Shown one piece after another: positions 8,344 to 16,953 of a DNA stretch of 64,000 bases. The position numbers and the translations under genes were made by a program. The DNA is taken from contig NZ_JH601103.1 of the NCBI RefSeq assembly GCF_000245815.1, forward strand, positions 866,313 to 930,312, in the 5' to 3' direction. The DNA comes from Dolosigranulum pigrum ATCC 51524 (GTDB lineage Bacteria; Bacillota; Bacilli; Lactobacillales; Carnobacteriaceae_A). The notes under the pieces are model-generated. The model searched no databases and was not told where the DNA came from. It saw nothing but the letters and a program-made list of their open reading frames with translations. Positions within the stretch are counted from its first letter, which is position 1, and each line of letters begins with the position of its first letter.

Positions 8344-10350
8344 ATGTTTAATGAAGTAGATCAGTTAGCAGTTAATACATTACGTTTTTTAAGTATTGAA
8401 GCAGTAGCAGAGGCTAATTCGGGTCACCCAGGTTTGCCTCTTGGTGCCGCACCGATGACTTATGTGCTGTGGAAAAATCATTTGAAAATTAATCCAAAAA
8501 ATAGTCAGTGGTTTGATCGCGATCGTTTTATTTTGTCAGCTGGTCATGGTTCTGCTTTACTCTACAGTATGCTTCACTTAGCTGGCTATGATGTATCGAT
8601 TGATGACTTGAAGAATTTCCGTCAATTGGGCTCAAAAACACCAGGTCACCCAGAAGTTCATGAGACTGAAGGAGTTGAGACAACGACGGGTCCATTAGGT
8701 CAAGGCTTGGCGAATGCAGTTGGTTTTGCGATGGCAGAAGCACACTTAGCAGCGACGTACAATACTGACAAGCATGCTGTTGTTGATCACTACACTTATG
8801 CTTTAGTGGGTGATGGTGACTTGCAGGAAGGGATTTCTTATGAAGCGATGAGCTTGGCCGGGCACTTGCAGTTAGACAAACTAATTGTTTTATTTGACTC
8901 GAATGATATTCAATTGGATGGACCAACCAATAAAGCAGTATCAGAAGATATTGAAGGTCGCTTTAAATCAGCTGGTTGGGAGCATATTTACGTAGAAGAT
9001 GGAATGAACTTAGAAGCGATCGATCAAGCGATTGAACAAGCTAAACAATCTAATAAGCCATCGATTATTGAATTGAAAACAGTAATTGGTGCTGGTTCAC
9101 CACTTGCGGGAACGAGTGATGTACATGGAGCACCTCTGGATCAAGAGCAGATTAAGGAAACAAAAGAAGCGCTCGGCTGGGAATATGAGGAATCATTCCA
9201 TGTACCGGCTGAAGTGTATGAACATTTCCGTGATGTATTGGCTCAAGCCGGTCAAGAAGCAGAAGCTAACTGGCAGGAATTATTGGCAGATTACCGTAAG
9301 GAAGATGCTGAGCGTGCGAACCAATTCGACGAAGCTATTAAAGGGGAATTGCCTGCTGACTTAGAGAGTAAATTGCCATCTTACAGCCCTGATGAGAAAG
9401 GATTAGCAACGCGTGCCAGCAACAATGAAGTAATTAATGCATTAGCTGATGCAGTTCCTAGTCTGTGGGGAGGATCAGCTGATTTATCTGGCTCAAACAA
9501 GACCATGATTAAAGCGGCGGGAGACTTTGGTCCAGATAATTATGCTGGCAAAAATATTTGGTATGGTGTACGTGAACATGCGATGGCAAGTGCCTTAAAC
9601 GGTATTATTCTGCATGGAGGAACGAAGTCATATGCGGGAACATTCTTTGTTTTCAGTGATTACTTACGTCCAGCTGTTCGTTTAGCGGCATTATCACACA
9701 TTCCAGCGATTTATGTCTTCACGCATGATTCAATTGCAGTTGGGGAAGACGGGCCAACGCATGAGCCGGTTGAACAATTAGCAAGTTTCCGTGCGATGCA
9801 TAATGTCAATGTTATTCGTCCAGCTGATGCCAATGAAGTATCCGCTGCTTGGAAAGTAGCTGTCGAGTCAACAGATCGTCCAACCATGCTTGTCTTTACT
9901 CGCCAAAATGTACCAAACTTAGTGGGAACACAAGAGTTAGCTTTTGAGGGCGTTGACCGCGGAGGATATGTGTTGTCACCACAACAAGGTAATCGTCCTG
10001 ACGGTATTTTAATAGCAACTGGATCAGAAGTTGAACTGGCAATGAACGCTCAAGAAGTTCTACGCGAAGAGCATGATGTCGATGTCTCAGTGGTCTCTAT
10101 GCCCGCAACGAACCGTTTCGATGAGCAATCAGATGCGTATAAAGAAACGGTCTTACCGACAAAAGTTCGTAAACGTATCGCGATTGAGATGGGTTCAAGC
10201 TTTGGTTGGGAACGCTATGTTGGTTTAGATGGTAAGATTTTAGGAATTGACCAGTTCGGAACGAGTGGACCTGGCGATGAAGTTATCGCGAAATATGGCT
10301 TCACTGTAGATCAAGTGGTTCAATCTTTCTTAGCTTTAAATGAAGATTAA
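8344..10350 (+). CDS. tkt: Transketolase
   Basis: Thiamine-diphosphate enzyme of the non-oxidative pentose phosphate pathway. Length is 668 residues. Motifs in order: SGHPGLPLGAAPM, DRFILSAGHGS, GPLGQGLANAVG, the ThDP/metal motif GDGDLQEGISYEA ... DSNDIQLDG, then the pyrimidine domain (GVREHAMA, THDSIAVGEDGPTHEP) and a C-terminal domain. Ribosome site AAGGAGAGAG precedes the ATG. It lies in a ynzC-tkt-yneF block and is followed by a terminator. Confidence 0.97.
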   Translation: MFNEVDQLAVNTLRFLSIEAVAEANSGHPGLPLGAAPMTYVLWKNHLKINPKNSQWFDRDRFILSAGHGSALLYSMLHLAGYDVSIDDLKNFRQLGSKTPGHPEVHETEGVETTTGPLGQGLANAVGFAMAEAHLAATYNTDKHAVVDHYTYALVGDGDLQEGISYEAMSLAGHLQLDKLIVLFDSNDIQLDGPTNKAVSEDIEGRFKSAGWEHIYVEDGMNLEAIDQAIEQAKQSNKPSIIELKTVIGAGSPLAGTSDVHGAPLDQEQIKETKEALGWEYEESFHVPAEVYEHFRDVLAQAGQEAEANWQELLADYRKEDAERANQFDEAIKGELPADLESKLPSYSPDEKGLATRASNNEVINALADAVPSLWGGSADLSGSNKTMIKAAGDFGPDNYAGKNIWYGVREHAMASALNGIILHGGTKSYAGTFFVFSDYLRPAVRLAALSHIPAIYVFTHDSIAVGEDGPTHEPVEQLASFRAMHNVNVIRPADANEVSAAWKVAVESTDRPTMLVFTRQNVPNLVGTQELAFEGVDRGGYVLSPQQGNRPDGILIATGSEVELAMNAQEVLREEHDVDVSVVSMPATNRFDEQSDAYKETVLPTKVRKRIAIEMGSSFGWERYVGLDGKILGIDQFGTSGPGDEVIAKYGFTVDQVVQSFLALNED

Positions 10351-10386
10351 AGTCAAGCATTCATTCAGGAACTTGGATTAATCAAA

Positions 10387-10425
10387 AAAGGCACTGCAAT
10401 GTTTCAGCAGTGCCTTTATTTTTTC
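10387..10425 (+). terminator. Terminator after tkt
   Basis: AAAGGCACTGC pairs with GCAGTGCCTTT (11 base pairs) across a 9-base loop and is followed by ATTTTTTCT. A classic intrinsic terminator. Confidence 0.9.
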
Positions 10426-10476
10426 TCACACTTATTGTAAACTAGTAATGTAGCTTATGATGAAAGGAATGGTAGA

Positions 10477-10701
10477 ATGAGTTTATGGTTAGCGATTTTG
10501 TTAATTATTCTTGCGCTAATTGGTGGCGGAATCGGCGGCTTTTTCTTAGCGCGGAAATATATGATGAATTATTTCCAAGAGAATCCACCGATCGATGCTG
10601 ATATGTTACGCATGATGATGCTATCGATGGGACAGAAGCCGTCTGAGAAGAAAATTCAACAAATTCTCAATCAGATGAAGCACCAATCTAAGAAAAAATA
10701 A
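10477..10701 (+). CDS. yneF: YneF-family membrane protein (UPF0154)
   Basis: A 74-residue protein with one N-terminal membrane helix (residues 3-27, ending FFLARKYM) and a cytoplasmic tail rich in Met, Gln and Lys. The sequence NPPIDADMLRMMMLSMGQKPS is split here over residues 36-56 and is the family hallmark. The gene follows tkt as in Bacillus subtilis. Function unknown. It starts after GAAAGGAATGG. Confidence 0.9.
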   Translation: MSLWLAILLIILALIGGGIGGFFLARKYMMNYFQENPPIDADMLRMMMLSMGQKPSEKKIQQILNQMKHQSKKK

Positions 10702-10720
10702 TACGTGAGATAGAAGTAGG

Positions 10721-10749
10721 AGAGAGCTTGGCGGCTTTCTCTTATTTTT
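10721..10749 (+). terminator. Weak hairpin after yneF
   Basis: AGAGAGC and GCTTTCTCT can pair with a bulge around TTGGCG, followed by TATTTTTTT. It is a plausible but imperfect terminator that overlaps the 3' end of the convergent acyltransferase gene. Confidence 0.4.
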
Positions 10750-11344
10750 TTGGTTGAATATCTTGTGCTAGCTGGTCAAAAGCAGCTTGGATATGGTCAT
10801 TGTAATGAGCTGTGATATCCTTGACGCCATCCAGTTTACGCTCGACGATGAAGGGTTGCCCGAAGCGAACACGTGCTTTTTTACGTAAGAAAAGCTCTTT
10901 AAAGGTAAGAGGGCCGTCATAATAAGCGGGAACAATTGGCTTCTTGCTCATCTTGGCAATGGTCACTGCACCACCTTTTAAATCAGTTGAGTGTCGGGTG
11001 CCCGACGGAAAAATTAAAAAACTCTTGTTCGTATTTTTTAGAGCTTTCACCGGTGTTTTTATTGCACTCGGCCCTGGATTCTCACGGTCAACAGGAAAAG
11101 CATTGAGCTTGCGAATAAACCAACCAAATAGAGCATTTTCGAAGAGTTCAGCTTTAGCCATAACAGTAAATTCACGTGGAGCAGCAGCGATAACGATAAA
11201 AACTGGATCCAGTAGACTACGGTGCGGGGCAATCAGGACGTATGTATCATCTTCAGGCAAGTGCTCTTTACCTTGCACATCAATGGTGCCATTAAAAATC
11301 CACAATAAGAAATGGATGATACTAACAGTAATTCTAAAAAACAT
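10742..11344 (-). CDS. PlsC-type 1-acylglycerol-3-phosphate acyltransferase
   Basis: A 200-residue lysophospholipid acyltransferase. The catalytic HX4D motif is His41-Asp46 (APHRSLLDP). Block III reads FPSGTRHS at 112-119, where many PlsC proteins have FPEGTRS; the Glu to Ser change also occurs in some Firmicutes paralogues (recalled, not checked). A hydrophobic N-terminus suggests membrane association. Start ATG after GGAGTG. It may be the housekeeping PlsC or a paralogue; that needs the rest of the genome. Confidence 0.82.
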   Translation of the reverse strand: MFFRITVSIIHFLLWIFNGTIDVQGKEHLPEDDTYVLIAPHRSLLDPVFIVIAAAPREFTVMAKAELFENALFGWFIRKLNAFPVDRENPGPSAIKTPVKALKNTNKSFLIFPSGTRHSTDLKGGAVTIAKMSKKPIVPAYYDGPLTFKELFLRKKARVRFGQPFIVERKLDGVKDITAHYNDHIQAAFDQLAQDIQPKK

Positions 11345-11441
11345 AATACTTCACTCCGATATGTTAACTTTCCTTCCATTATGATAGAAATGGGGTGAAA
11401 AATCAAGAACGGTTATGTCGAAAGTCTCTATTTTGGCATCA

Positions 11442-11474
11442 AAAAAAGCTAGCGATTATTTTCGCTAGCTTTTT
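11442..11474. terminator. Bidirectional terminator
   Basis: Stem AAAAAAGCTAGCG / CGCTAGCTTTTT with an 8-base loop. The A- and T-runs on both sides make it functional on either strand; on the minus strand it ends the GlsB-like gene. Confidence 0.88.
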
Positions 11475-11482
11475 AATAGCTA

Positions 11483-11719
11483 TTAAAAGATTAAGTCGTA
11501 AATGAAGACAACAAGAGCTGCTCCAATAATGGCTGGAATAATGGCAAAGCCACTAAAAGTTGGACCGAATGATCCTAATAATGATCCACCAAGCCATGAA
11601 CCGATAAATCCGATAACGATATTACCAAAAATTCCACCGGGTACATCTTTTTTCATAAGACTTTGAGCTAATGCACCTAAGATACCACCGACGATTAACG
11701 ATAAGAGTAAACCAATCAT
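11483..11719 (-). CDS. GlsB/YeaQ/YmgE family membrane protein
   Basis: A 78-residue, very hydrophobic, glycine-rich protein with about three membrane helices: MIGLLLSLIVGGILGALAQ, GNIVIGFIGSWLGG and FAIIPAIIGAALVVFI. The pattern fits the transglycosylase-associated (GlsB/YeaQ) family, often linked to general stress responses. No enzymatic activity has been shown. ATG 11719 lies nine bases after GGAG; the ATG nine bases upstream abuts the ribosome site and is unlikely. Confidence 0.85.
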   Translation of the reverse strand: MIGLLLSLIVGGILGALAQSLMKKDVPGGIFGNIVIGFIGSWLGGSLLGSFGPTFSGFAIIPAIIGAALVVFIYDLIF

Positions 11720-11822
11720 AATACACATCTCCTTTTCTAAATAAATGGTGTACAATTCATTATAAACTTATTAACAATAAATGTCAATTTTAAGATTAAA
11801 CTGATTTTTATTCTGCAAGATA

Positions 11823-12992
11823 TTAGTCTTCTGATAAGGTCAGTAGTTGGTTACGTAAGCTGTTTTCCATGGCGTGTAGTTCAGTTTCAATAGCTTGACG
11901 TTTTTGGCGACCTTCTTGTTGAATTTGTAAGGTTTCTTCTAGAGTTTCGATCAAGTTAGCTTGAGTATGTTGTAAGGTTTCAATATCGACAATACCGCGT
12001 TCGTTTTCGCGTGCGGTTTCGATGCTGGATTGTTTCAATAACTCAGAGTTTTTCTTCAGCATGTCATTAGTTGTTTCAGATACTTGTCGTTGAGCAGTGC
12101 TGGCTTCTTTCTGACGCAGTAATGTCAGTGCAATAACGACTTGATTTTTCCATAACGGAATAGCGGTATTGATGGATGTTTGGATTTTTTCAGCTAATTC
12201 TTGGTTCGTATTTTGGATGAGTCGAATTTGTGGTGCTTGTTGAATCGTTAGTTGTCGTGCAATTTTTAAATCATGGACACGTTTTTCTAGACGACTTTGG
12301 AATTGATGCAGGTCATTGACTTCTTGGACAAGCATTTGATTATCGCTTTGTTGAGCCTGTTCAGTCAAGGAAGGAATGACGTCTTCTTGTAATTCTTCCA
12401 AGCGTAATTCTCCCGCAGCAATATAAATATTTAAGGCATCATAGAATTCTAAGTTTTGGTCATATAAGTCAGCTAACATTTGATTATTTTTGAGTAGGGC
12501 ATCTTTTTCGACGGTTAATTTACCGGCAATTTTATCCACTTGGGCACCAATTTTTTGGTATTTTGCGGTAGTTTCATAGATAGATCGGTTAATTTTGCCG
12601 AATATTTTTTTGAAGATATTAGCATCTTCGGCTTTTAGTTCGTCCGGATCAGCAGATTGGAGTTGATACATTAAGTCATTTAAGGTTTCGCCGATGTGTC
12701 CTGTTTCTTGCGTTTGAACATGTTTTAGAACTGCATGGGAGAACTCGCCAATTTTTTCTTGGGCAGCAGCGCCGTAGTGCATAACCGATTCATAATCTGT
12801 ATTGGTTAATTTTTGGGCAATTTCTTGTGCATGGTGTTGATTATCTTTTGATAAGTTATCATAAGTTTTTTTGGAGAGCACTGGAGAGTTATCTTGTTTA
12901 GCGGGTGTCTTTGTGGCATCAGTCGCTTCTTTCGTGCTAAATGGATTGGCAATTAAGTCATTTAAATGTGTTGATGAATGTTGTTTAGTCAT
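11823..12992 (-). CDS. TelA/YaaN family (toxic anion resistance) protein
   Basis: A 389-residue, mainly alpha-helical soluble protein matching the TelA (KlaA/YaaN) family. Its segments include LQSADPDELKAED, the long helix KYQKIGAQVDKIAGKL and WKNQVVIALTLLRQ. The name comes from tellurite resistance of plasmid homologues; chromosomal ones are tied to envelope-stress tolerance and the true role is unclear. ATG 12992 has an eight-base spacing from AAAGGA, while ATG 12998 is only two bases away. It lies 23 bases after xpaC, forming the conserved xpaC-telA pair. Confidence 0.9.
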   Translation of the reverse strand: MTKQHSSTHLNDLIANPFSTKEATDATKTPAKQDNSPVLSKKTYDNLSKDNQHHAQEIAQKLTNTDYESVMHYGAAAQEKIGEFSHAVLKHVQTQETGHIGETLNDLMYQLQSADPDELKAEDANIFKKIFGKINRSIYETTAKYQKIGAQVDKIAGKLTVEKDALLKNNQMLADLYDQNLEFYDALNIYIAAGELRLEELQEDVIPSLTEQAQQSDNQMLVQEVNDLHQFQSRLEKRVHDLKIARQLTIQQAPQIRLIQNTNQELAEKIQTSINTAIPLWKNQVVIALTLLRQKEASTAQRQVSETTNDMLKKNSELLKQSSIETARENERGIVDIETLQHTQANLIETLEETLQIQQEGRQKRQAIETELHAMENSLRNQLLTLSED

Positions 12993-13015
12993 TCTCATCG
13001 TCCTTTCGTCAATAA

Positions 13016-13747
13016 TTAAAATAAGTTAGAGGGATTATCTAATGAATCTTCCGTCAGTTCAATAGTTGTTGTTAAGTGATTGACATTACCTTGGTGGAAT
13101 GTTTCATATTCATCATTTATTTTTTGGCAAATCATGTCGATTGTTTCAGCTGATTTGTGTAAAATATCCAAGGTAGCTTTACTTTTTGGTTTGTGTGCGT
13201 CAACTTTGATATATTTTTGGGTTAGATCATCTAGAGCCGGTAAGTGAACGTACAAGAACTGATCAACTTCATGTAGTCGTTCGGGTTGTGTTGTAATATC
13301 TTGGAAGAAAGCTTTCAAAGTAGTTATTGTTCGGTTGCGTTTTTCGATTGCTTGGAGTTTTGAGGCTTTTTCCATGGTGGTGTCAATGTGTTGAATCGTT
13401 TCTTTTGTTGTTTGCATGGTATGACGGAAGAAGGCCATATCTTCTTTCGTTAAGCCTTTTGCTTGATAAAAAGCTTGCTTCTCAGTGGTCAGTGGGGGCA
13501 TTTTTTCAGCTGTTTTTGAGGAGTTTTTTCGGCGATAAATATAAATAGTGCCGGCAATAATCATTCCCACTAAGATTACTATAATCACGCCCATCGTCTT
13601 TATAATGTCTGCTGAATAAAGGGGATGATAATAACCAAACCCCTCCACTGTGTCCTCTACTACGTCCTCTACCATTGTGATAATCATCATAACGACAATA
13701 AAGATACCAATTAAGCGAGCAAATTTATTATTAAAAAATCGGTTCAT
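13016..13747 (-). CDS. xpaC: XpaC family membrane protein
   Basis: A 243-residue protein with two N-terminal membrane helices (about 11-25 and 49-68) and a long helical cytoplasmic domain. It matches the 5-bromo-4-chloroindolyl phosphate hydrolysis (XpaC) family, named for a phenotype and not a proven hydrolase. ATG 13747 follows AGGAGG by seven bases; the upstream in-frame ATG at 13840 has no ribosome site. An extended -10 (TGCTATAAT) is visible on the minus strand upstream. It pairs with telA downstream, as xpaC-yaaN do in Bacillus subtilis. Confidence 0.87.
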   Translation of the reverse strand: MNRFFNNKFARLIGIFIVVMMIITMVEDVVEDTVEGFGYYHPLYSADIIKTMGVIIVILVGMIIAGTIYIYRRKNSSKTAEKMPPLTTEKQAFYQAKGLTKEDMAFFRHTMQTTKETIQHIDTTMEKASKLQAIEKRNRTITTLKAFFQDITTQPERLHEVDQFLYVHLPALDDLTQKYIKVDAHKPKSKATLDILHKSAETIDMICQKINDEYETFHQGNVNHLTTTIELTEDSLDNPSNLF

Positions 13748-13877
13748 CGTTGTTCCTCCTAGATAGTCTTTGACCTTATTATAGCATAGGTATCCGTGCG
13801 AACCTATAGGACTTAGGAATGATTTATGCAATTGTGTCATGTCTATGGTATGATAAGAAAAAAAGGAGCGATGATTG

Positions 13878-14432
13878 GTGAACTTTGAGGAGAGAACAAT
13901 TGAAGAAACATCTATTTATAAAGGAAATATTACTGAATATGTAGTAAAAACAGTTGAATTACCGGATGGCAGACGAGTGACGCGAGAAATTGTCTTGCAT
14001 GATGATGCCTCAGCGGTTATAGCCTTCGTTGATGGGAAGTTACTTTGTGTAGAGCAATTCCGAAAACCCTTAGAACGAACAAGTATAGAAATTCCGGCGG
14101 GGTTAATTGATAAGGGCGAAACCCCTCTGGAGGCGGCCCAACGTGAATTAGAAGAAGAGACGGCTTATCAAGCAAAAAATTGGTCAGAAGTGACAAGTTT
14201 TTATAATACACCGGGTTTTTGTAATGAAAAATTGACGATTTTTGAAGCGAGTGAGCTGGTGGCAGTAGATAATCCGTTGGCGCAAGATGAAGATGAGAAT
14301 TTACGGGTGATGACATTGACGTTTGAGGAAGCTTGGGAGTTAATGGAGTCGGGCAGAATTTGTGATTCGAAGACGGTATTTGCTTTATTTTATTGGAAAA
14401 TGAAACAGTTAGAGAAAAAAGGGGACGTATAA
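13878..14432 (+). CDS. nudF: Nudix ADP-ribose pyrophosphatase
   Basis: Hydrolyses ADP-ribose and related nucleoside diphosphate sugars. The 184-residue protein contains the Nudix box at about residues 75-97, with GLIDKGET and REL-EEE arranged as G-x5-E-x7-REL-x-EE; the usual Gly near the end is Ala (EETAY). GTG 13878 is nine bases after AGGAG; TTG 13875 is also possible at six. It overlaps the next gene by one base (TAATG). Confidence 0.9.
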   Translation: MNFEERTIEETSIYKGNITEYVVKTVELPDGRRVTREIVLHDDASAVIAFVDGKLLCVEQFRKPLERTSIEIPAGLIDKGETPLEAAQRELEEETAYQAKNWSEVTSFYNTPGFCNEKLTIFEASELVAVDNPLAQDEDENLRVMTLTFEEAWELMESGRICDSKTVFALFYWKMKQLEKKGDV

Positions 14433-14626
14433 TGGCTAAAAAAAGTTTGTTAGAGCGGTGGCGTGATTGGCGGGAAGAACGGCGCTTGGCGAAGAAAGGT
14501 CAGACTAACAAGAGCCGTTATGAAGAAAAGGAACGCTATCGAGCTGTTGAAAAACGGTTAACATTAGCGATTATTGCTGTCTTTATTGCATTAGTTATTG
14601 TGTTGTTATTTACATTTTATATTTAG
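14432..14626 (+). CDS. Small basic single-pass membrane protein
   Basis: A 64-residue protein with a very basic N-terminal half (KKSLLERWRDWREERR) and one C-terminal membrane helix (about 44-63, ending LLFTFYI). The start overlaps the nudix stop, and mtnN starts 12 bases downstream, so it is part of that operon. Similar small proteins sit at this place in other Lactobacillales, by recall. No function is known. The orientation, positive side in the cytoplasm, is inferred from the positive-inside rule. Confidence 0.75.
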   Translation: MAKKSLLERWRDWREERRLAKKGQTNKSRYEEKERYRAVEKRLTLAIIAVFIALVIVLLFTFYI

Positions 14627-14637
14627 GAGTGAATGCA

Positions 14638-15327
14638 TTGAAATTAGGAATTATTGCTGCGATGGAACCAGAAGTTAGAAGCTTAGTTGAGAGTTTAGAA
14701 AATCAGCGAACGCAGGAAGTAGCGAACCAACTTATCTATGAAGGAACGATTGCAGGGAAAGAAGTCGTGTTAATTCAGTCGGGAATCGGCAAAGTGAATG
14801 CTACCATTGCCACCACTCTATTAATTGAACGCCTAGGGGTGACGCATGTGATTAATACAGGATCAGCGGGTGGAATTGGGACTCATTTAGCGGTTGGAGA
14901 CTTGGTTGTTTCCACACAATTGGCTTATCATGATGCGGATGCACGTGCATTCGATTATGCTTATGGTCAAGTACCGGGCATGCCACTCTATTATCCGGCT
15001 GATAACTTACTGCAAGCAAAAGTAAAACAAGCAGCTGAATCATTGAGCTGGTCAGCCCAAGCCGGAGAAGTTTTATCTGGCGATTCATTTATTTCTAGTC
15101 AGGAGCGGCGTCAAGCGATTATCGGACATTTCCCCAATGCATTAGCTGTAGAAATGGAAGGTGCTGCAATCGCCCAATGTTGTTGGCAATTTGATGTGCC
15201 TTTCGTTGTCATCCGTGCGATCAGTGATTTGGGGGATGAAGAAGCGTCTATTTCATTTGATGAATTTATCGAAAAAGTGGGTAAAAAATCAGCTGAGTTA
15301 GTCCGTGAAGTGATTAAGCAGGTATAA
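14638..15327 (+). CDS. mtnN: 5'-methylthioadenosine/S-adenosylhomocysteine nucleosidase
   Basis: Cleaves MTA and SAH, feeding methionine recycling and, with LuxS, autoinducer-2 precursor production. The 229-residue protein begins MKLGIIAAMEPE, as the family does, so TTG 14638 (eight bases after AGGAG) is preferred to the GTG at 14629. Substrate-site motifs are EMEGAAIAQ and RAISDLGDE with the catalytic Asp. It follows the small membrane gene in one operon. Confidence 0.95.
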   Translation: MKLGIIAAMEPEVRSLVESLENQRTQEVANQLIYEGTIAGKEVVLIQSGIGKVNATIATTLLIERLGVTHVINTGSAGGIGTHLAVGDLVVSTQLAYHDADARAFDYAYGQVPGMPLYYPADNLLQAKVKQAAESLSWSAQAGEVLSGDSFISSQERRQAIIGHFPNALAVEMEGAAIAQCCWQFDVPFVVIRAISDLGDEEASISFDEFIEKVGKKSAELVREVIKQV

Positions 15328-15401
15328 TTTGATAAATTATGCTATAATAAAAAATTGTAACAAAACGCAAAAAAAGTGATGAGAAAAGAAAGGTGATATA
15401 C

Positions 15402-16751
15402 ATGGGTCAAGCAAGCAAACAGTACATCGATGGCGTATTGAATCGATTAAACAAACAATATCCAGATATGGTAGAGTTCCAACAAGCAACAAAAGAGGTT
15501 CTTCGATCGCTGGAAAAATTTGTTGATAAGCATCCCGAAGTAATTGAACATAATTTATTTGAACTATTGGTGGAACCAGAGCGTGTCGTGAAGTTTCGTG
15601 TGCCGTGGCAAGATGATGCCGGGAAATGGCACGTTAATACAGGGATGCGTGTTCAGTTTAACTCGGCGCTTGGACCGTATAAAGGTGGGTTGCGCTTTGA
15701 TCCATCTGTTAATGAAAGTATTATTAAGTTCTTAGGTTTTGAGCAAATCTTCAAAAACAGCTTAACAGGCTTGCCGATTGGTGGCGGAAAAGGGGGAAGT
15801 AATTTTAACCCGAAAGGAAAATCAGATGCAGAGATTATGCGCTTTTGCCAAAGCTTTATGACCGAATTGAGCAAACATATCGGGCCCACTACGGATGTAC
15901 CGGCAGGAGATATTGGTGTGGGTGGCCGTGAGATTGGTTATTTATTTGGTCAATATAAACGATTGCAACAATATGATTCAGGCACACTAACGGGTAAACC
16001 GCTTGAAATGTGGGGAAGCTATGCCCGAACTGAAGCGACTGGTTATGGTTTAGTATATTTCCTTCAGAATGCCGTGGAAGATCGCGGGGATAGCTTAGAA
16101 GGCAAGACAATCGTGGTCTCTGGTAGTGGGAACGTGGCACAATATGCGATGAAAAAAGCCAAAGATTTAGGTGCTAAGGTCCTTGCTTGTTCTGATCGAG
16201 GTGGTTATATTCGCGATGAATCAGGTATTGATGAGGAGTTAGTCATCGCGATTAAAGAACGAGGAGGCTCTCTAGCTGAATATATTGAAGAACATTCTTC
16301 TGCTACCTATCACACAGATGAATCAGTATGGACGATTGATGCTTCATACGATATTGCGCTTCCGTGCGCAACCCAGAACGAGATTGATGGGTCATTGGCT
16401 AAAAATCTAGTTGAAGCGGGCGTTACGTATGTCATGGAAGGTGCTAATATGCCGGTTAATGATGAAGGACTAGAAGTCTTGGCTGAGCAAGAAATTCTTT
16501 ACGGTCCAGGTAAAGCAGCTAATGCTGGTGGGGTTGCTGTGTCAGCACTAGAGATGGCCCAAAATGCGCAACGTCTGCAATGGGACTTTGATGAAGTGGA
16601 TCAACGTCTCCAAGATATTATGGCAACCATTTACCAAAAATGTAGTGAAACAGCGGAAGAATATGGCGAACCTGGGAATCTAAGTCTCGGAGCGAACATT
16701 GCTGGAGCCGAAAAAGTATTAAAAGCAATGGAAACACAAGGCTTAGTATAA
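15402..16751 (+). CDS. gdhA: NADP-specific glutamate dehydrogenase
   Basis: Assimilates ammonia by reductive amination of 2-oxoglutarate. The 449-residue length fits the hexameric bacterial class. Motifs are GPYKGGLRFDPSVN, the catalytic Lys130 in GGGKGGSNF, DVPAGDIGVGGREIGY, and the Rossmann segment VSGSGNVAQYA. ATG 15402 is eight bases after AAAGG. An extended -10 (TGCTATAAT, 15340-15348) lies upstream with no clear -35. NADP preference is inferred from the family. Confidence 0.95.
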   Translation: MGQASKQYIDGVLNRLNKQYPDMVEFQQATKEVLRSLEKFVDKHPEVIEHNLFELLVEPERVVKFRVPWQDDAGKWHVNTGMRVQFNSALGPYKGGLRFDPSVNESIIKFLGFEQIFKNSLTGLPIGGGKGGSNFNPKGKSDAEIMRFCQSFMTELSKHIGPTTDVPAGDIGVGGREIGYLFGQYKRLQQYDSGTLTGKPLEMWGSYARTEATGYGLVYFLQNAVEDRGDSLEGKTIVVSGSGNVAQYAMKKAKDLGAKVLACSDRGGYIRDESGIDEELVIAIKERGGSLAEYIEEHSSATYHTDESVWTIDASYDIALPCATQNEIDGSLAKNLVEAGVTYVMEGANMPVNDEGLEVLAEQEILYGPGKAANAGGVAVSALEMAQNAQRLQWDFDEVDQRLQDIMATIYQKCSETAEEYGEPGNLSLGANIAGAEKVLKAMETQGLV

Positions 16752-16784
16752 ACAACACGCTATTTTAGTGAACATATGTTTTGT

Positions 16785-16828
16785 GAGGAAGTAAGAGTGA
16801 CGGCTTGATCGATAACTTTTACTTCCTC
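16785..16828 (+). terminator. Hairpin after gdhA
   Basis: GAGGAAGTAA pairs with TTACTTCCTC (10 base pairs) over a 24-base loop, 34 bases after the gdhA stop. There is no proper T-run after it (TTCGCTAC), so it may be a processing or weak termination structure. Confidence 0.4.
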
Positions 16829-16871
16829 TTCGCTACATATAAAGACTAGTACAGACTCATTGTTTGGATTG

Positions 16872-16901
16872 TTGATATTAATTGATGTTAAGTGGTATAA
16901 T
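16872..16901 (+). promoter_or_regulatory. gshF promoter
   Basis: -35 TTGATA (16872-16877), 18-base spacer, -10 TATAAT (16896-16901). It lies 53 bases before the chosen gshF start and shows that ATG 16882, which falls in the spacer, is not the start. Confidence 0.75.
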
Positions 16902-16953
16902 GAGTTGGAGTTTCAGAAAAGGAATGACTGGGGAAATTAAGGTGGGAAAAGTT

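Noticed and set aside
8528..8926. Minus-strand open frame inside tkt
   Set aside because: Antisense shadow of a certain gene, with His/Ser/Gln-rich composition typical of such shadows.
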